A stretch of 33,807 nucleotides of DNA from Anaerolinea sp. (GTDB taxonomy: Bacteria; Chloroflexota; Anaerolineae; Anaerolineales; Villigracilaceae), in the NCBI GenBank assembly GCA_020719725.1, contig DYPU01000022.1:1-33807 (forward strand). The letters run 5' to 3'. The position numbers were made by a program, and so were the translations under genes. This document shows, piece by piece, positions 16,315-23,949 of this stretch. The first letter of the stretch is position 1. Each line of letters starts with the position of its first letter. The notes beneath the pieces were generated by a model. The model saw only the letters and a program-made list of their open reading frames with translations, did no database searches and was not told the DNA's origin.

Positions 16315-16551
16315 ATGTTTGATGATTTACGCAATGAAAGTAAAAAATCGGAATTTGAAAGCGACGATTTGGGCGCTTTGTTGGATGCCAGGCCCAAAGT
16401 GGCTAAAAAATCTGTTTCTCTGATGAAGGGCGGCAAAATTTTTGGTATGAACGCCATGCAGCGCTTTATTTTATCTTTTCTGCTATTTGCGGTGGTTTGC
16501 CTGGCGGGGATGATGGTGTTGGTGGTTACTGAAAAGGTGCTGTTGTTCTAA
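16315..16551 (+). CDS. Small single-pass membrane protein, function unknown
   Basis: 78 residues. The N-terminal half is charged and hydrophilic (MFDDLRNESKKSEFESDDLGALLDARPKVAKKSVSLMKGGKIF in two stretches) and the C-terminal third is a clear membrane helix (FILSFLLFAVVCLAGMMVLVV) ending VTEKVLLF. With Lys/Arg-rich residues just before the helix, the N-terminal part should be cytoplasmic. AAAGGTG six bases before the ATG and an extended -10 upstream support a real gene, as does the strong terminator 18 bases after the stop. I do not recognise a family. It could be a small regulator or assembly factor, but nothing in the sequence decides this. Confidence 0.75.
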   Translation: MFDDLRNESKKSEFESDDLGALLDARPKVAKKSVSLMKGGKIFGMNAMQRFILSFLLFAVVCLAGMMVLVVTEKVLLF

Positions 16552-16568
16552 GGTGAGGCGCACAGATA

Positions 16569-16600
16569 AAAAAATCCCGGCAAATTTGCCGGGATTTTTT
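16569..16600. terminator. Bidirectional terminator between convergent genes
   Basis: A perfect 32-base palindrome: AAAAAATCCCGGCAAA followed by its reverse complement. A-tract and T-tract flank a GC-rich core, so it works for both the 78-residue protein gene (+) and gyrA (-), whose stop codons lie at 16551 and 16603. Confidence 0.93.
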
Positions 16601-16602
16601 GT

Positions 16603-19113
16603 TTAGGAGAGTAGTTCGGGCTGTTCTTGGGGCGGTTCGCTGTTTTCGGTTGGTTCTGCGCCGGCTTTTTGCAGGTCGGCGGCCGCGATACGGGCCAGGG
16701 CGGCCACCGCGTCATTGTTTTGCAGGCGGATCATGTGGACGCCGCGTGTGGCGCGGCTGGCAGTTTTGATTTGTTGCACCTTGAGCCGTAAAACGATACC
16801 GTTGGCTGAGATGACGGTGACATCGTCCATTTCTTGCACGACGCGGGCGGTGACGATATTGCCAGTGATGTCGAGCGCTTTTTGGTCGATGGTAGCGATC
16901 CCGCCGGTGGCGCGTCCTTTGGATGGATATTGGCTCAACGGGGTTTGTTTGCCGTACCCGGCCTTGGTGATGATGAGCAGGGAGCCGCCGTCTTCGATCA
17001 CTTCCATGCTGGTGACTTTGTCGCCGCTTTTTAGGCGAATGCCCTGTACCCCGGCTGCCGAGCGGCCCATGGCGCGTACTTCGGTTTCTACGAAGCGCAA
17101 GGCCTGGCCTTTGGCGGTGACAATGAGAATTTCGTTTTTCCCGCTGGTCAGGCGCGCCCAGCCCAATTCGTCGCCGTTTTCGAGGCTCATGGCTATCAGG
17201 CCAGAGGGCCGCACGGCTGCAAATTCTTCCATGTTGACGCGTTTGATGCGGCCTTTGGCGGTCATCAAGGTGCAATAGCTATGGGGGCTAAAATCGGGCA
17301 CGGCAATGGCGGCGGTGATGCGCTCTCCGGGTTCAAGGGCCAGCACATTGTAGATGGAACTGCCCTTGCCGGTGCGGTCGGCATCTGGGATTTGGTAAAC
17401 TTTTTCGCTGTAGACCTTGCCTTTATCTGAGAAGAAGAGGACGGTTTGCAGGGTGCGGCCTGGCAGCATGAAGACGACTTCATCTTCTTCTTTGGTGGTG
17501 TGGCCGGTGACGCCGCGCCCGCCAATGCCCTGAGATTTGTAGGCGGTGGCGCTGGTGCGTTTGATGTAGCCGCGTTGGGTGAGGGTGATGAGCATGGCTT
17601 CATCTTGCACCAGGTCTTCTTCGCGCAGGTGTTCTTTAGCGTCGGCTGCAATGCGAGTGCGGCGCTCGTCGCCGTATTTTTCGGCCAGTTCGCGGGTGTC
17701 GCTTTGGATAATTGCCAGAATTTTATGGGGGCTTGCCAGCAGATCTTCGAGATAGGCAATTTGGTCTTTGATTTGCTTGGCTTCTTCTTCAATTTTCCAG
17801 CGTTCCAGCGCAGCCAGGCGGCGCAGTTGCAGTTCGAGAATGGCGTGAGACTGGGCTTCGCTGAGGTTGAAGCGTGTCATCAGGCTTTGTTTGGCGTCTT
17901 CGGCATCCGCGGCCTGGCGGATGGTCTGAATGACTTCGTCGAGATTGGCGAGGGCAATCAGGTAGCCATCCAGAATATGGGCGCGGGCGCGGGCTTTGTC
18001 CAACTCAAATTGGGTGCGCCGGGCAATGACTTCGACGCGGTGTTCGATGAAGATGTGCAGGGCGCGTTTCAGGGTCAGGGTGCGCGGTTCGCCATTGACC
18101 AGGGCCAGAATTTGTACGCCAAAGGTGGATTGCAAGGCGGTGTACTTGTACAGTTGATTGAGCACCTTTTTGGGTTGAGCGGCGCGTTTGAGTTCGATGA
18201 CGATGCTCATTCCGCGTTGGTCGCTTTCATCGCGCAAATCAGAGATTTGGTCGATTTTGTCTTCTCGGACCAGTTCGGCGATGCGCTCGATCAGGCTGGA
18301 TTTGTTGACTTGATAGGGGATTTCGGTAATGTTGATTTGATGGCGGCCATTTTTGGTTTCTTCAATATGGGCAACGCCGCGTAAAACGATGCGGCCTTTG
18401 CCGGTGGTATAGGCAGAGTGAATGCCTTCTTTTCCTACAATCATGCCACCGGTGGGAAAATCTGGGCCGGGGACGTGCGCCATGAGCTGTTCGGCGGTGA
18501 TTTCTTCCAGATTTTCATAATTTTCAATCATAAAGTCGATGGCACTGGCAATTTCGCGCAGGTTATGGGGCGGGATGTTGGTTGCCATGCCTACGGCGAT
18601 GCCGGTGGAGCCATTAAGCAGCATGTTGGGCAGGCGGGCTGGGAGCACCAGTGGTTCTTCGAGCGAGTCGTCAAAGTTGGGGCCAAAGTTGACGGTTTTT
18701 TTGTCAATATCGGCCAGCATTTCGTCGGCCATTTTGTTTAGGCGAGCTTCGGTGTAACGCATGGCGGCAGGGGCATCACCATCTACCGAGCCGAAGTTGC
18801 CCTGTCCATCAACCAGCATGTAGCGCAGCGAAAAATCCTGAGCCATGCGCGCCATTGATTCGTAGACAGCGGCATCACCGTGTGGGTGATATTTACCGAG
18901 TACTTCACCAACGATACGGGCAGATTTTTTGTAAGTGCTGTTGGAGCGAATGCCCATGTCGTGCATGGCGTATAAGATACGGCGGTGGACGGGTTTGAGG
19001 CCATCGCGGGCATCTGGCAGGGCGCGCGCCACAATAACGCTCATCGCATAATCTATAAAAGCATCCCGCATTTGGGTGTCGATGTCTACAGTTTGAATAA
19101 GGCCGATGTCCAT
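16603..19113 (-). CDS. gyrA: DNA gyrase subunit A
   Basis: GyrA is the breakage-reunion subunit of gyrase, which introduces negative supercoils with GyrB. The 836-residue product has the N-terminal winged-helix and tower region with catalytic Tyr120 ([10 protein letters not shown]), [20 protein letters not shown], and the C-terminal beta-pinwheel domain. The GyrA box is present as [11 protein letters not shown], favouring gyrase over topoisomerase IV. In the quinolone-determining region the sequence is [12 protein letters not shown]: Ala81 sits at E. coli Ser83 and Glu85 at Asp87. The C-terminal tail is acidic ([13 protein letters not shown]). AAAGGA precedes the ATG; a leader of about 100 bases with a small GC hairpin (19142-19161) separates it from its promoter. 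Confidence 0.97.
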   Translation of the reverse strand: MDIGLIQTVDIDTQMRDAFIDYAMSVIVARALPDARDGLKPVHRRILYAMHDMGIRSNSTYKKSARIVGEVLGKYHPHGDAAVYESMARMAQDFSLRYMLVDGQGNFGSVDGDAPAAMRYTEARLNKMADEMLADIDKKTVNFGPNFDDSLEEPLVLPARLPNMLLNGSTGIAVGMATNIPPHNLREIASAIDFMIENYENLEEITAEQLMAHVPGPDFPTGGMIVGKEGIHSAYTTGKGRIVLRGVAHIEETKNGRHQINITEIPYQVNKSSLIERIAELVREDKIDQISDLRDESDQRGMSIVIELKRAAQPKKVLNQLYKYTALQSTFGVQILALVNGEPRTLTLKRALHIFIEHRVEVIARRTQFELDKARARAHILDGYLIALANLDEVIQTIRQAADAEDAKQSLMTRFNLSEAQSHAILELQLRRLAALERWKIEEEAKQIKDQIAYLEDLLASPHKILAIIQSDTRELAEKYGDERRTRIAADAKEHLREEDLVQDEAMLITLTQRGYIKRTSATAYKSQGIGGRGVTGHTTKEEDEVVFMLPGRTLQTVLFFSDKGKVYSEKVYQIPDADRTGKGSSIYNVLALEPGERITAAIAVPDFSPHSYCTLMTAKGRIKRVNMEEFAAVRPSGLIAMSLENGDELGWARLTSGKNEILIVTAKGQALRFVETEVRAMGRSAAGVQGIRLKSGDKVTSMEVIEDGGSLLIITKAGYGKQTPLSQYPSKGRATGGIATIDQKALDITGNIVTARVVQEMDDVTVISANGIVLRLKVQQIKTASRATRGVHMIRLQNNDAVAALARIAAADLQKAGAEPTENSEPPQEQPELLS

Positions 19114-19141
19114 AAGTTTCCTTTGTCAAATCGCACAGAAA

Positions 19142-19161
19142 TCCCCGCAGTCACACGGGGA
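19142..19161 (-). promoter_or_regulatory. Small GC hairpin in the gyrA leader
   Basis: TCCCCG (19142-19147) and CGGGGA (19156-19161) form a 6-bp stem with an 8-base loop in the gyrA 5' untranslated region. It is followed on the minus strand only by a short, interrupted T-run, so it is a weak terminator at best. Role unknown. Confidence 0.3.
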
Positions 19162-19221
19162 CTCTGGATAGGGGCATTACTACTTAAAGTGTTGGAAAGG
19201 GAGCTTTTTCACAACCTTTTA

Positions 19222-19227
19222 ATTATA
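19222..19227 (-). promoter_or_regulatory. gyrA -10 element
   Basis: On the minus strand this reads GGTATAAT, a perfect TATAAT. The expected start is near 19215, about 100 bases before gyrA. The -35 is weak. It lies back to back with the tRNA-Pro promoter. Confidence 0.5.
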
Positions 19228-19235
19228 CCAAACGC

Positions 19236-19264
19236 TTGCCAAATGCGTGGGTGATGTGTATAAT
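19236..19264 (+). promoter_or_regulatory. Promoter of tRNA-Pro
   Basis: TTGCCA (19236-19241), 17-base spacer, TATAAT (19259-19264). The start would be near 19271, five bases before the mature tRNA. Confidence 0.8.
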
Positions 19265-19275
19265 CTAACGGCTTT

Positions 19276-19349
19276 CGGGGCGTGGCTCAGACCGGTAGAG
19301 CGCACGGTTCGGGTCCGTGAGGCCCCCGGTTCAAATCCGGGCGCCCCGA
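19276..19349 (+). tRNA. tRNA-Pro(CGG)
   Basis: A full cloverleaf can be drawn by eye. The acceptor CGGGGCG pairs with CGCCCCG; the D-arm is GCTC...GAGC; the anticodon stem CACGG/CCGTG encloses loop TTCGGGT with anticodon CGG (19310-19312) and G37; the T-arm CCCGG/CCGGG has loop TTCAAAT. The discriminator is A at 19349. The 3' CCA is not encoded (ACAG follows). It reads CCG proline codons. Confidence 0.95.
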
Positions 19350-19384
19350 CAGAAAATTTCTCGCTTATTCCCGTAAGGCGAGGT

Positions 19385-19423
19385 AACAGGGTAGAAAAAG
19401 AGAAATACTTTTTCTACCCTGTT
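19385..19423. terminator. 16-bp perfect hairpin downstream of tRNA-Pro
   Basis: AACAGGGTAGAAAAAG (19385-19400) is the reverse complement of CTTTTTCTACCCTGTT (19408-19423) with a 7-base loop. A T-rich stretch (to about 19443) follows. It probably terminates the tRNA transcript. The rest of 19350-19703 holds only a doubtful minus-strand frame (19331-19606) and the DUF4173 terminator. Confidence 0.6.
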
Positions 19424-19667
19424 CTTCTTTAATTTGTTTTTTTGGCAGAAGGTCGCCCGAATTTTTACTGCTGCTGTGTTTTCCGGCAGGAAGCCGGGAG
19501 ATTGTTCACGACATTTTTGGCAATTTCCGCGAAGGATTTGACGACCTTGGAATGGAAACCGCTTGCGGCCTGCATAATTGGTGTTTCGATTTCCGTTTGA
19601 TTTCATAACCGGTACAACTTTTTACCCTCTTCAAGTATAGCTACCCTTATTTCTGGTAGCCTCCAAC

Positions 19668-19705
19668 AAGAGAAAAGGCGAGGCCCCGGCCTCGCCTTTT
19701 CTCTT
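19668..19705. terminator. Terminator of the DUF4173 gene
   Basis: AAGAGAAAAGGCGAGGCC (19668-19685) and its exact reverse complement (19688-19705) are separated by two bases. On the minus strand it starts at the stop codon of the DUF4173 gene and ends in CCTTTTCTCTTGTT, a stem with a pyrimidine-rich 3' arm. Confidence 0.75.
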
Positions 19706-21281
19706 AATCAAACCACTCCTGCCAGCAAGAGTAGGTTTGGCCTTGTGGGGTGGAGACTTCGTTATTTGCTGAAGTCGGATCAAATTTATAGCCAACCAGG
19801 CTGATGAGTTTCATCGACTGGGCGGCTTGGAAGCGCGAAAGATGAAAGGATTGCCAGTCTGACAGGGGGTCCTTGGATTTTTCTTGCTGTTGGATGCAGG
19901 CCAGGGCTGCGCCAACCCGGTCACGGGTGGATTGTTCCAGCGTCGGGGCTTGGTACAGCTCAACCAGGCCGGGGACGGCATCCGGGGAGAGTGAGGCCAG
20001 GTAGCCGACATCCAGATTTTGGCCCGATTCTTGTCTGGCGACATTTTCCCGGACGATGAACCCATCGACATTGACCAGCATCAGGCTGGCGGCAAACCCT
20101 ATTGAGCCGAGTAGCGCGGCCAGGGTAAAGTAGCGTTGTTTGGCGCTCAGTTCCAGGGCGATGGTTGTCAGCAGCAGCAGCCCAAGCCAGAGAATAAAGA
20201 TGTGAGTATAGGCTCGTAGACGGGTAAAGCCATAGGCAATTTCGTACAAGACGAGTCGTTGAAAAGCTGAAACGAGCATGACGCCAACCAGCGCAAACAG
20301 GAAAACTCCCAGCCCAGAGAAAATCAGCCGTTGGCGGCCTTGTTGCCGATGGGTGATGGCGCTCAGGCTGAGGAAAAGCAGCAAGCTGAAGAAGGCGACT
20401 GCAACCAACTCGCCAAATCCGCGCCGGGCATATTCGGAGAAGGTGAAGCCCGTGGCAACAATGTTTTCACGTCCGCCAAAGAAATACTGAAATTGGACAA
20501 GGACAAAGCTGGCAAACAGCACCACAACACTGCCTAGCACAATTGTGGCTTCGGTAAATCCCATAAAGGTAGAAATAAACGGTTTTTCGAGGCCGATCAG
20601 CTTTTCATCTGAGATGGGCCGGGCGGCATGAAGGAAACTTCCGGCGATCAGATAGGCAAAAATGAGACTGTAAATCAAACGGAAGAGGTATTCGGGCAGG
20701 TGTTCCAGGCTTAAAACCTCTACCAGCGCAGTGATGCGCTGAGCAAAGACCAGGTCTGCTGAAGAGAGTAGGGAAGTGAAGAAGAATAAGACCGGAATGG
20801 CAAACAGGATTCCGCGCGCAATCGGCCAAAAGGCGGATGAGCGTTTTTCAGCCGGGGCAACGGTCTTTTTTTTCTGTTTTTCCTGGGCCTGTAAGATAAG
20901 TACTTCGGTGAGGATGCCTCCAAGCAGGGCCAGGAACTTTACCAGATAATCGGGGATGCTATAAAGCGGCCAGCGCCCGTTTTGATAGCTGATTGCCAGC
21001 AGGGCCAGTAGTAGCAAGGTGAACAGGTAACTGAGAAAACTCGTTAGCGGCTCCAGACGTAGAAAGCTAAAGCTGGAGAAGAAGATGATTAAAAAGACCA
21101 ATATCCAGGTGTTGCGCGCGGGACGGATATCGGCTCGCCAGAGGATGAGTATTCCGCCTGTCAGAGTGAGTAAGGTGAAAATGGCAAAGGAGATGCCCGG
21201 AATGTGTTGCCAGAAGAGCAGATCGAAGAGCCAGCCAAGCGCCAGAGCCAATAGCCAGAGTTGGGTTGAGTGTTTTTGCAT
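19704..21281 (-). CDS. DUF4173 domain membrane protein
   Basis: A 525-residue polytopic membrane protein with about twelve hydrophobic segments over residues 1-410 and a hydrophilic C-terminal part of about 110 residues. The DUF4173 core is recognisable in FTEATIVLGSVVVLFASFVLVQFQYFFGG and GFTFSEYARRGFGELVAVA, followed by RLVLYEIAYGFTRLRAYTHIFILWLGLLL. The family has no known biochemical role. The C-terminal region (from about VDGFIVRENVARQESGQNLDVGYLASLSPDAVPGLVELY, in two parts) looks like a soluble domain facing outside. It is a single-gene unit: a strong terminator overlaps its stop, and the next upstream element is the opposite-strand small transcription unit at 21395-21600. Confidence 0.88.
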   Translation of the reverse strand: MQKHSTQLWLLALALGWLFDLLFWQHIPGISFAIFTLLTLTGGILILWRADIRPARNTWILVFLIIFFSSFSFLRLEPLTSFLSYLFTLLLLALLAISYQNGRWPLYSIPDYLVKFLALLGGILTEVLILQAQEKQKKKTVAPAEKRSSAFWPIARGILFAIPVLFFFTSLLSSADLVFAQRITALVEVLSLEHLPEYLFRLIYSLIFAYLIAGSFLHAARPISDEKLIGLEKPFISTFMGFTEATIVLGSVVVLFASFVLVQFQYFFGGRENIVATGFTFSEYARRGFGELVAVAFFSLLLFLSLSAITHRQQGRQRLIFSGLGVFLFALVGVMLVSAFQRLVLYEIAYGFTRLRAYTHIFILWLGLLLLTTIALELSAKQRYFTLAALLGSIGFAASLMLVNVDGFIVRENVARQESGQNLDVGYLASLSPDAVPGLVELYQAPTLEQSTRDRVGAALACIQQQEKSKDPLSDWQSFHLSRFQAAQSMKLISLVGYKFDPTSANNEVSTPQGQTYSCWQEWFD

Positions 21282-21394
21282 AAAAGTGCCTCCATTTTTT
21301 ATAAAGTTTCAGACCCAGAGTATGACCGGTTTTGGCTGGCAGCGGCTCTCAGATGGCTTTTGAGAGTCTTTTTGAAAAAATCTAATTTGGCCTA

Positions 21395-21423
21395 TTGACA
21401 TCCAATTTAGATTGTGTGATACT
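21395..21423 (+). promoter_or_regulatory. Strong promoter of a small transcription unit
   Basis: TTGACA (21395-21400), 17-base spacer, GATACT (21418-21423), with TGT directly before the -10 (extended -10). The -35 is a perfect consensus. The start is expected near 21430. No annotated plus-strand gene lies downstream except the 20-codon frame at 21482. Confidence 0.75.
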
Positions 21424-21481
21424 TTTATTGTCTTTCAACATTCTATTTATTCACTTGCTATCCTATTGAAAGGAGGAGGTG

Positions 21482-21544
21482 ATGTCTCACATGGACAGTA
21501 AAAGTATCCAACGTGGCGCTATGGCATCCCTCCTCGTAAGATAA
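21482..21544 (+). CDS. Candidate 20-residue small protein
   Basis: ATG 21482 is preceded directly by AAAGGAGGAGGTG, almost the whole complement of the 16S rRNA 3' end, and by a consensus-like promoter at 21395-21423. The frame encodes MSHMDSKSIQRGAMASLLVR and then TAA, with no membrane helix and net positive charge. The second half of the frame overlaps the left arm of an 11-bp inverted repeat (21515-21525 with 21550-21560). The core of the ribosome binding site is five bases or less from the ATG, closer than usual; ATG 21491 in frame is more ideally spaced. I know no family. It may be a small protein, a leader peptide of a lost gene, or an sRNA with incidental coding. Confidence 0.42.
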   Translation: MSHMDSKSIQRGAMASLLVR

Positions 21545-21560
21545 AGGAAGCCATAGCGCC
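21515..21560. repeat. 11-bp inverted repeat spanning the end of the small ORF
   Basis: GGCGCTATGGC (21515-21525) is the exact reverse complement of GCCATAGCGCC (21550-21560), with a 24-base loop. In the plus-strand RNA, translation of the 20-codon frame would unfold the left arm. Confidence 0.7.
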
Positions 21561-21569
21561 GTAAGCCGG

Positions 21570-21591
21570 ATGCCGCCTGAAAAGGCGGCAT
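21570..21591. terminator. Hairpin at the 3' end of pfkA and of the small unit
   Basis: ATGCCGCC (21570-21577), loop TGAAAA, GGCGGCAT (21584-21591). It lies six bases beyond the pfkA stop (minus) and at the end of the plus-strand small unit. No long U-tract follows on either strand, so efficiency is uncertain. Confidence 0.5.
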
Positions 21592-21597
21592 TCTGCT

Positions 21598-22683
21598 TTA
21601 ATCGTCGCCAAATGAAATGCCGATGGAACGGGCCGTCCGCAGGGCATCCCCGTTTAAATCGACTCGCTTGGGGATTGCGATGGCTTCTTCTAACGGAATA
21701 TCCACAATCTGAGTGTTGCGTAGGGCAACCATGCGGCCCAAGCCTCCGGCTGCGGCCAGGTGGACGGCGGCTGAGCCGTAGCGGGTTGCCAGCCAACGGT
21801 CGAAGGGAGTGGGCGCGCCGCCGCGTTGTAAATGCCCCAGCACCGTGACGCGTGTCTCGGTCCCGGTGGCTTGTTCGACATATACGCCCACTTTTTGAGC
21901 AATTCCGCCCAAGCGTGCAACGTAGATTTCGTCTCCGATGTTGCTGAAGGTTTGTGCGCCATGGAGTGGTTTTGCGCCTTCTGAGACGGCAATGATGCTA
22001 AAGTGGCTGCCAACTTGTTTGCGCTGGTATACCTTTTCGGCGATATTTTCGTAACGAAAGGGAATTTCGGGAATCAGGATGACATCGGCCCCGCCGGCCA
22101 CTCCGGCATGTAGGGCGATAAATCCGGCATCGCGGCCCATCAACTCTAAAACCATCACCCGATGATGAGATTCGGCGGTGGTGTGGAGTTTGTCGATTGC
22201 CTCAGTGGCGGTGTTGAGGGCTGTATCGAAGCCAAAGGTCACTTCTGTTCCACAGATGTCGTTGTCTATGGTTTTCGGGACCCCTACAATCGGCACTCCT
22301 TTTTCGTACAGTTCTTGCGAAATTCGCAGTGTTCCATCGCCGCCAATCACAATCAGCGCATCTAATTTAAGTTGATGGATGGCGGCGATCACTTTATCCG
22401 AATCGTCTTCAATTTGTTCGATTCCATTTTGGAAGACCTTGTGCGCAAATGGATTGCCGCGATTGGCTGCGCCAAGAATGGTTCCGCCGCGCGGCAAAAT
22501 TCCGCGCACCTCGTCTGCGCCCAGCGGAAACAGACCGTCGGCAGTTAGAAAACCTTCATAGCCATTCCGAATTCCGATCACTTCGCAGCCATATTCTTTA
22601 TGAGCAGTTTTGACCACGGCCCGAATAACTGCATTTAACCCTGGCGCATCGCCGCCGCCGGTTAGCACACCGATTCGTTTCAT
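21598..22683 (-). CDS. pfkA: 6-phosphofructokinase (ATP or pyrophosphate type unresolved)
   Basis: Phosphofructokinase phosphorylates fructose 6-phosphate in glycolysis. The 361-residue protein shows GVLTGGGDAPGLNAVIRAVV, ILPRGGTILGAANRGNPF, VIGGDGTLRIS, the catalytic block PKTIDNDICGTEVTFGFDTA, MGRDAGFIALHAGVAGGAD, and VLGHLQRGGAPTPFDR. At the two positions that tell donors apart in the family it has Gly (GGDG, ATP-like) and Lys (PKTIDND, as in pyrophosphate enzymes), the mixed combination found in the long group III proteins of actinobacteria and relatives. AAAGG lies six bases before the ATG. It starts nine bases after the DUF3048 lipoprotein stop, so the two form an operon. Confidence 0.93.
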   Translation of the reverse strand: MKRIGVLTGGGDAPGLNAVIRAVVKTAHKEYGCEVIGIRNGYEGFLTADGLFPLGADEVRGILPRGGTILGAANRGNPFAHKVFQNGIEQIEDDSDKVIAAIHQLKLDALIVIGGDGTLRISQELYEKGVPIVGVPKTIDNDICGTEVTFGFDTALNTATEAIDKLHTTAESHHRVMVLELMGRDAGFIALHAGVAGGADVILIPEIPFRYENIAEKVYQRKQVGSHFSIIAVSEGAKPLHGAQTFSNIGDEIYVARLGGIAQKVGVYVEQATGTETRVTVLGHLQRGGAPTPFDRWLATRYGSAAVHLAAAGGLGRMVALRNTQIVDIPLEEAIAIPKRVDLNGDALRTARSIGISFGDD

Positions 22684-22692
22684 AAAAAACCT

Positions 22693-23877
22693 TTACGGAA
22701 TCGAAAACCTGAAACGCCAGGCCTCGCCGGTCTGTTTTAGTTCGCTGGTCGAGCCAATCACTTCAAACCAGGTATTGCCCGGTTTAAGCGGAAAGGGCTT
22801 GCCATCTGGCCCGGTTAAGATGAATAACTGGTCAATGGCATTGCGATACCAGGTCAATTCAAAGACCTGACCCTCTCGAAACAGAAAGGCTTTATCTGGC
22901 CCACTCATCACAATGTCCACAATTTCGGGGCTGATGCTGACGTATTGATGACTCACCATCAGCACCACCACATTGTCGGCGCTGATGGGCTGGCCGGTTT
23001 GACGATCGGTCAATTGGGCATAGACCGGGTTCGAGTCGTCAATGTCGTTTTGTGTTTCGGAAAAACGCAAATATTTGCCAGTTTCAGGTTCATAATCCCA
23101 ACGGTTATAAATAGCGCCAGAATAACGCACATAAATTTGGCTGGCGGCTTCTCCGGTGGTTGTCAGATCATAAAGAAAGTGAAAACCATCCAGGTTTTGG
23201 CGGCCATTGCCACCGGGTACATTTTTCTGGTTAATCCAATCTGTCAGGCCGCTGGTCTCGGCCATCAGGTAATTGACACCGCCCGGCTCAAACCGACACA
23301 TCGGCGGGCAGGCGCTTTCAATAATCAATCGGTCGGCATAGCTTTGGTTAAACATCAGGTTACGCACCCGGTAATCGGCGGAGCCAAAGGCAAAATTAGG
23401 TTTATACATTTGTATCAGGCGATGGTCAAAAAAACGAGCTGACCGCACCGGCCCCACCATAGGCGAATCTTGCCCCAAAAAAATAGCTGCAAAACGGGTT
23501 GTGCCCTCTTCAATATAATATTCGTAAACATGGTCGGCCAGCGAAAGCCCCCATTGGGGCCGATACTCGCGCGGCAGGTTGCCAACCTTAATCAACAAGG
23601 GACGACGTTCTAAAAGCGCCGAATCTGCCACCTTTAACCCCGTCAACGGGTTAACATTGGCGGGAAAATCGACTGGCCCATAGCCCTCAGCCGGATAATC
23701 GCGGGTGGGCGTTGGCGTTGGGCTGGCGGTAGGCGTAACGGTTGGGGTGGCTGTCAGCGTAGCCGTGAGGGTCACAGTCGGTGAACTGGTTGGGGTGGGG
23801 GTCGGCAAAGCCGTCAATGCCTGGCCGCAAGCGCTCAATAAAAGGGTAAAAACAGTCATAATCAAGAATTTTTGCAT
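22693..23877 (-). CDS. DUF3048 (YerB-type) lipoprotein
   Basis: A 394-residue lipoprotein. The signal MQKFLIMTVFTLLLSAC ends in a lipobox with Cys17, a substrate for Lgt (encoded at 4912-5802). A Thr/Pro/Ser-rich spacer (about residues 24-60, dominated by TPT and TAT repeats) leads to the DUF3048 domain: NPLTGLKVADSALLERRPLLIKVGN, WGLSLADHVYEYYIEEGTTRFAAIFLGQ, VGPVRSARFFDHRLIQMY, then GFHFLYDL, and DNVVVLMVSHQYV with FELTWYRNAIDQLFILTGPDGKPFPLKPGNTWFEVI in the C-terminal half. The domain's activity is unknown. AGGAG lies seven bases before the ATG. It is the first gene of an operon with pfkA and is divergent from DUF2085. Confidence 0.92.
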   Translation of the reverse strand: MQKFLIMTVFTLLLSACGQALTALPTPTPTSSPTVTLTATLTATPTVTPTASPTPTPTRDYPAEGYGPVDFPANVNPLTGLKVADSALLERRPLLIKVGNLPREYRPQWGLSLADHVYEYYIEEGTTRFAAIFLGQDSPMVGPVRSARFFDHRLIQMYKPNFAFGSADYRVRNLMFNQSYADRLIIESACPPMCRFEPGGVNYLMAETSGLTDWINQKNVPGGNGRQNLDGFHFLYDLTTTGEAASQIYVRYSGAIYNRWDYEPETGKYLRFSETQNDIDDSNPVYAQLTDRQTGQPISADNVVVLMVSHQYVSISPEIVDIVMSGPDKAFLFREGQVFELTWYRNAIDQLFILTGPDGKPFPLKPGNTWFEVIGSTSELKQTGEAWRFRFSIP

Positions 23878-23914
23878 AGTTTTCTCCTAATTTTCAATAT
23901 CATACCCTAAATTC

Positions 23915-23943
23915 TTGCCTTCCATCGCCCTTGCTCATATAAT
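23915..23943 (+). promoter_or_regulatory. Promoter of the DUF2085 operon, leaderless type
   Basis: TTGCCT (23915-23920), 17-base spacer, TATAAT (23938-23943). The ATG at 23950 begins seven bases after the -10, so the RNA should start at or next to the A of AUG. No ribosome binding site precedes it. Confidence 0.65.
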
Positions 23944-23949
23944 CATTGG

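Noticed and set aside
19331-19606. Minus-strand 91-codon frame after tRNA-Pro containing CQKC
   Set aside because: It runs through the hairpin and into the tRNA gene, has no ribosome binding site close to its ATG, and matches no family I recognise. It may be a remnant but is not supported as a gene.
21458-21796. Minus-strand 112-codon frame over the small plus-strand unit
   Set aside because: It overlaps the pfkA coding end in another frame and both hairpins, and has no convincing start region.
23690-23830. Repeat tract in the DUF3048 gene as a tandem DNA repeat or CRISPR
   Set aside because: It encodes a Thr/Pro/Ala-rich linker after the lipobox; the units are short, degenerate and in frame.
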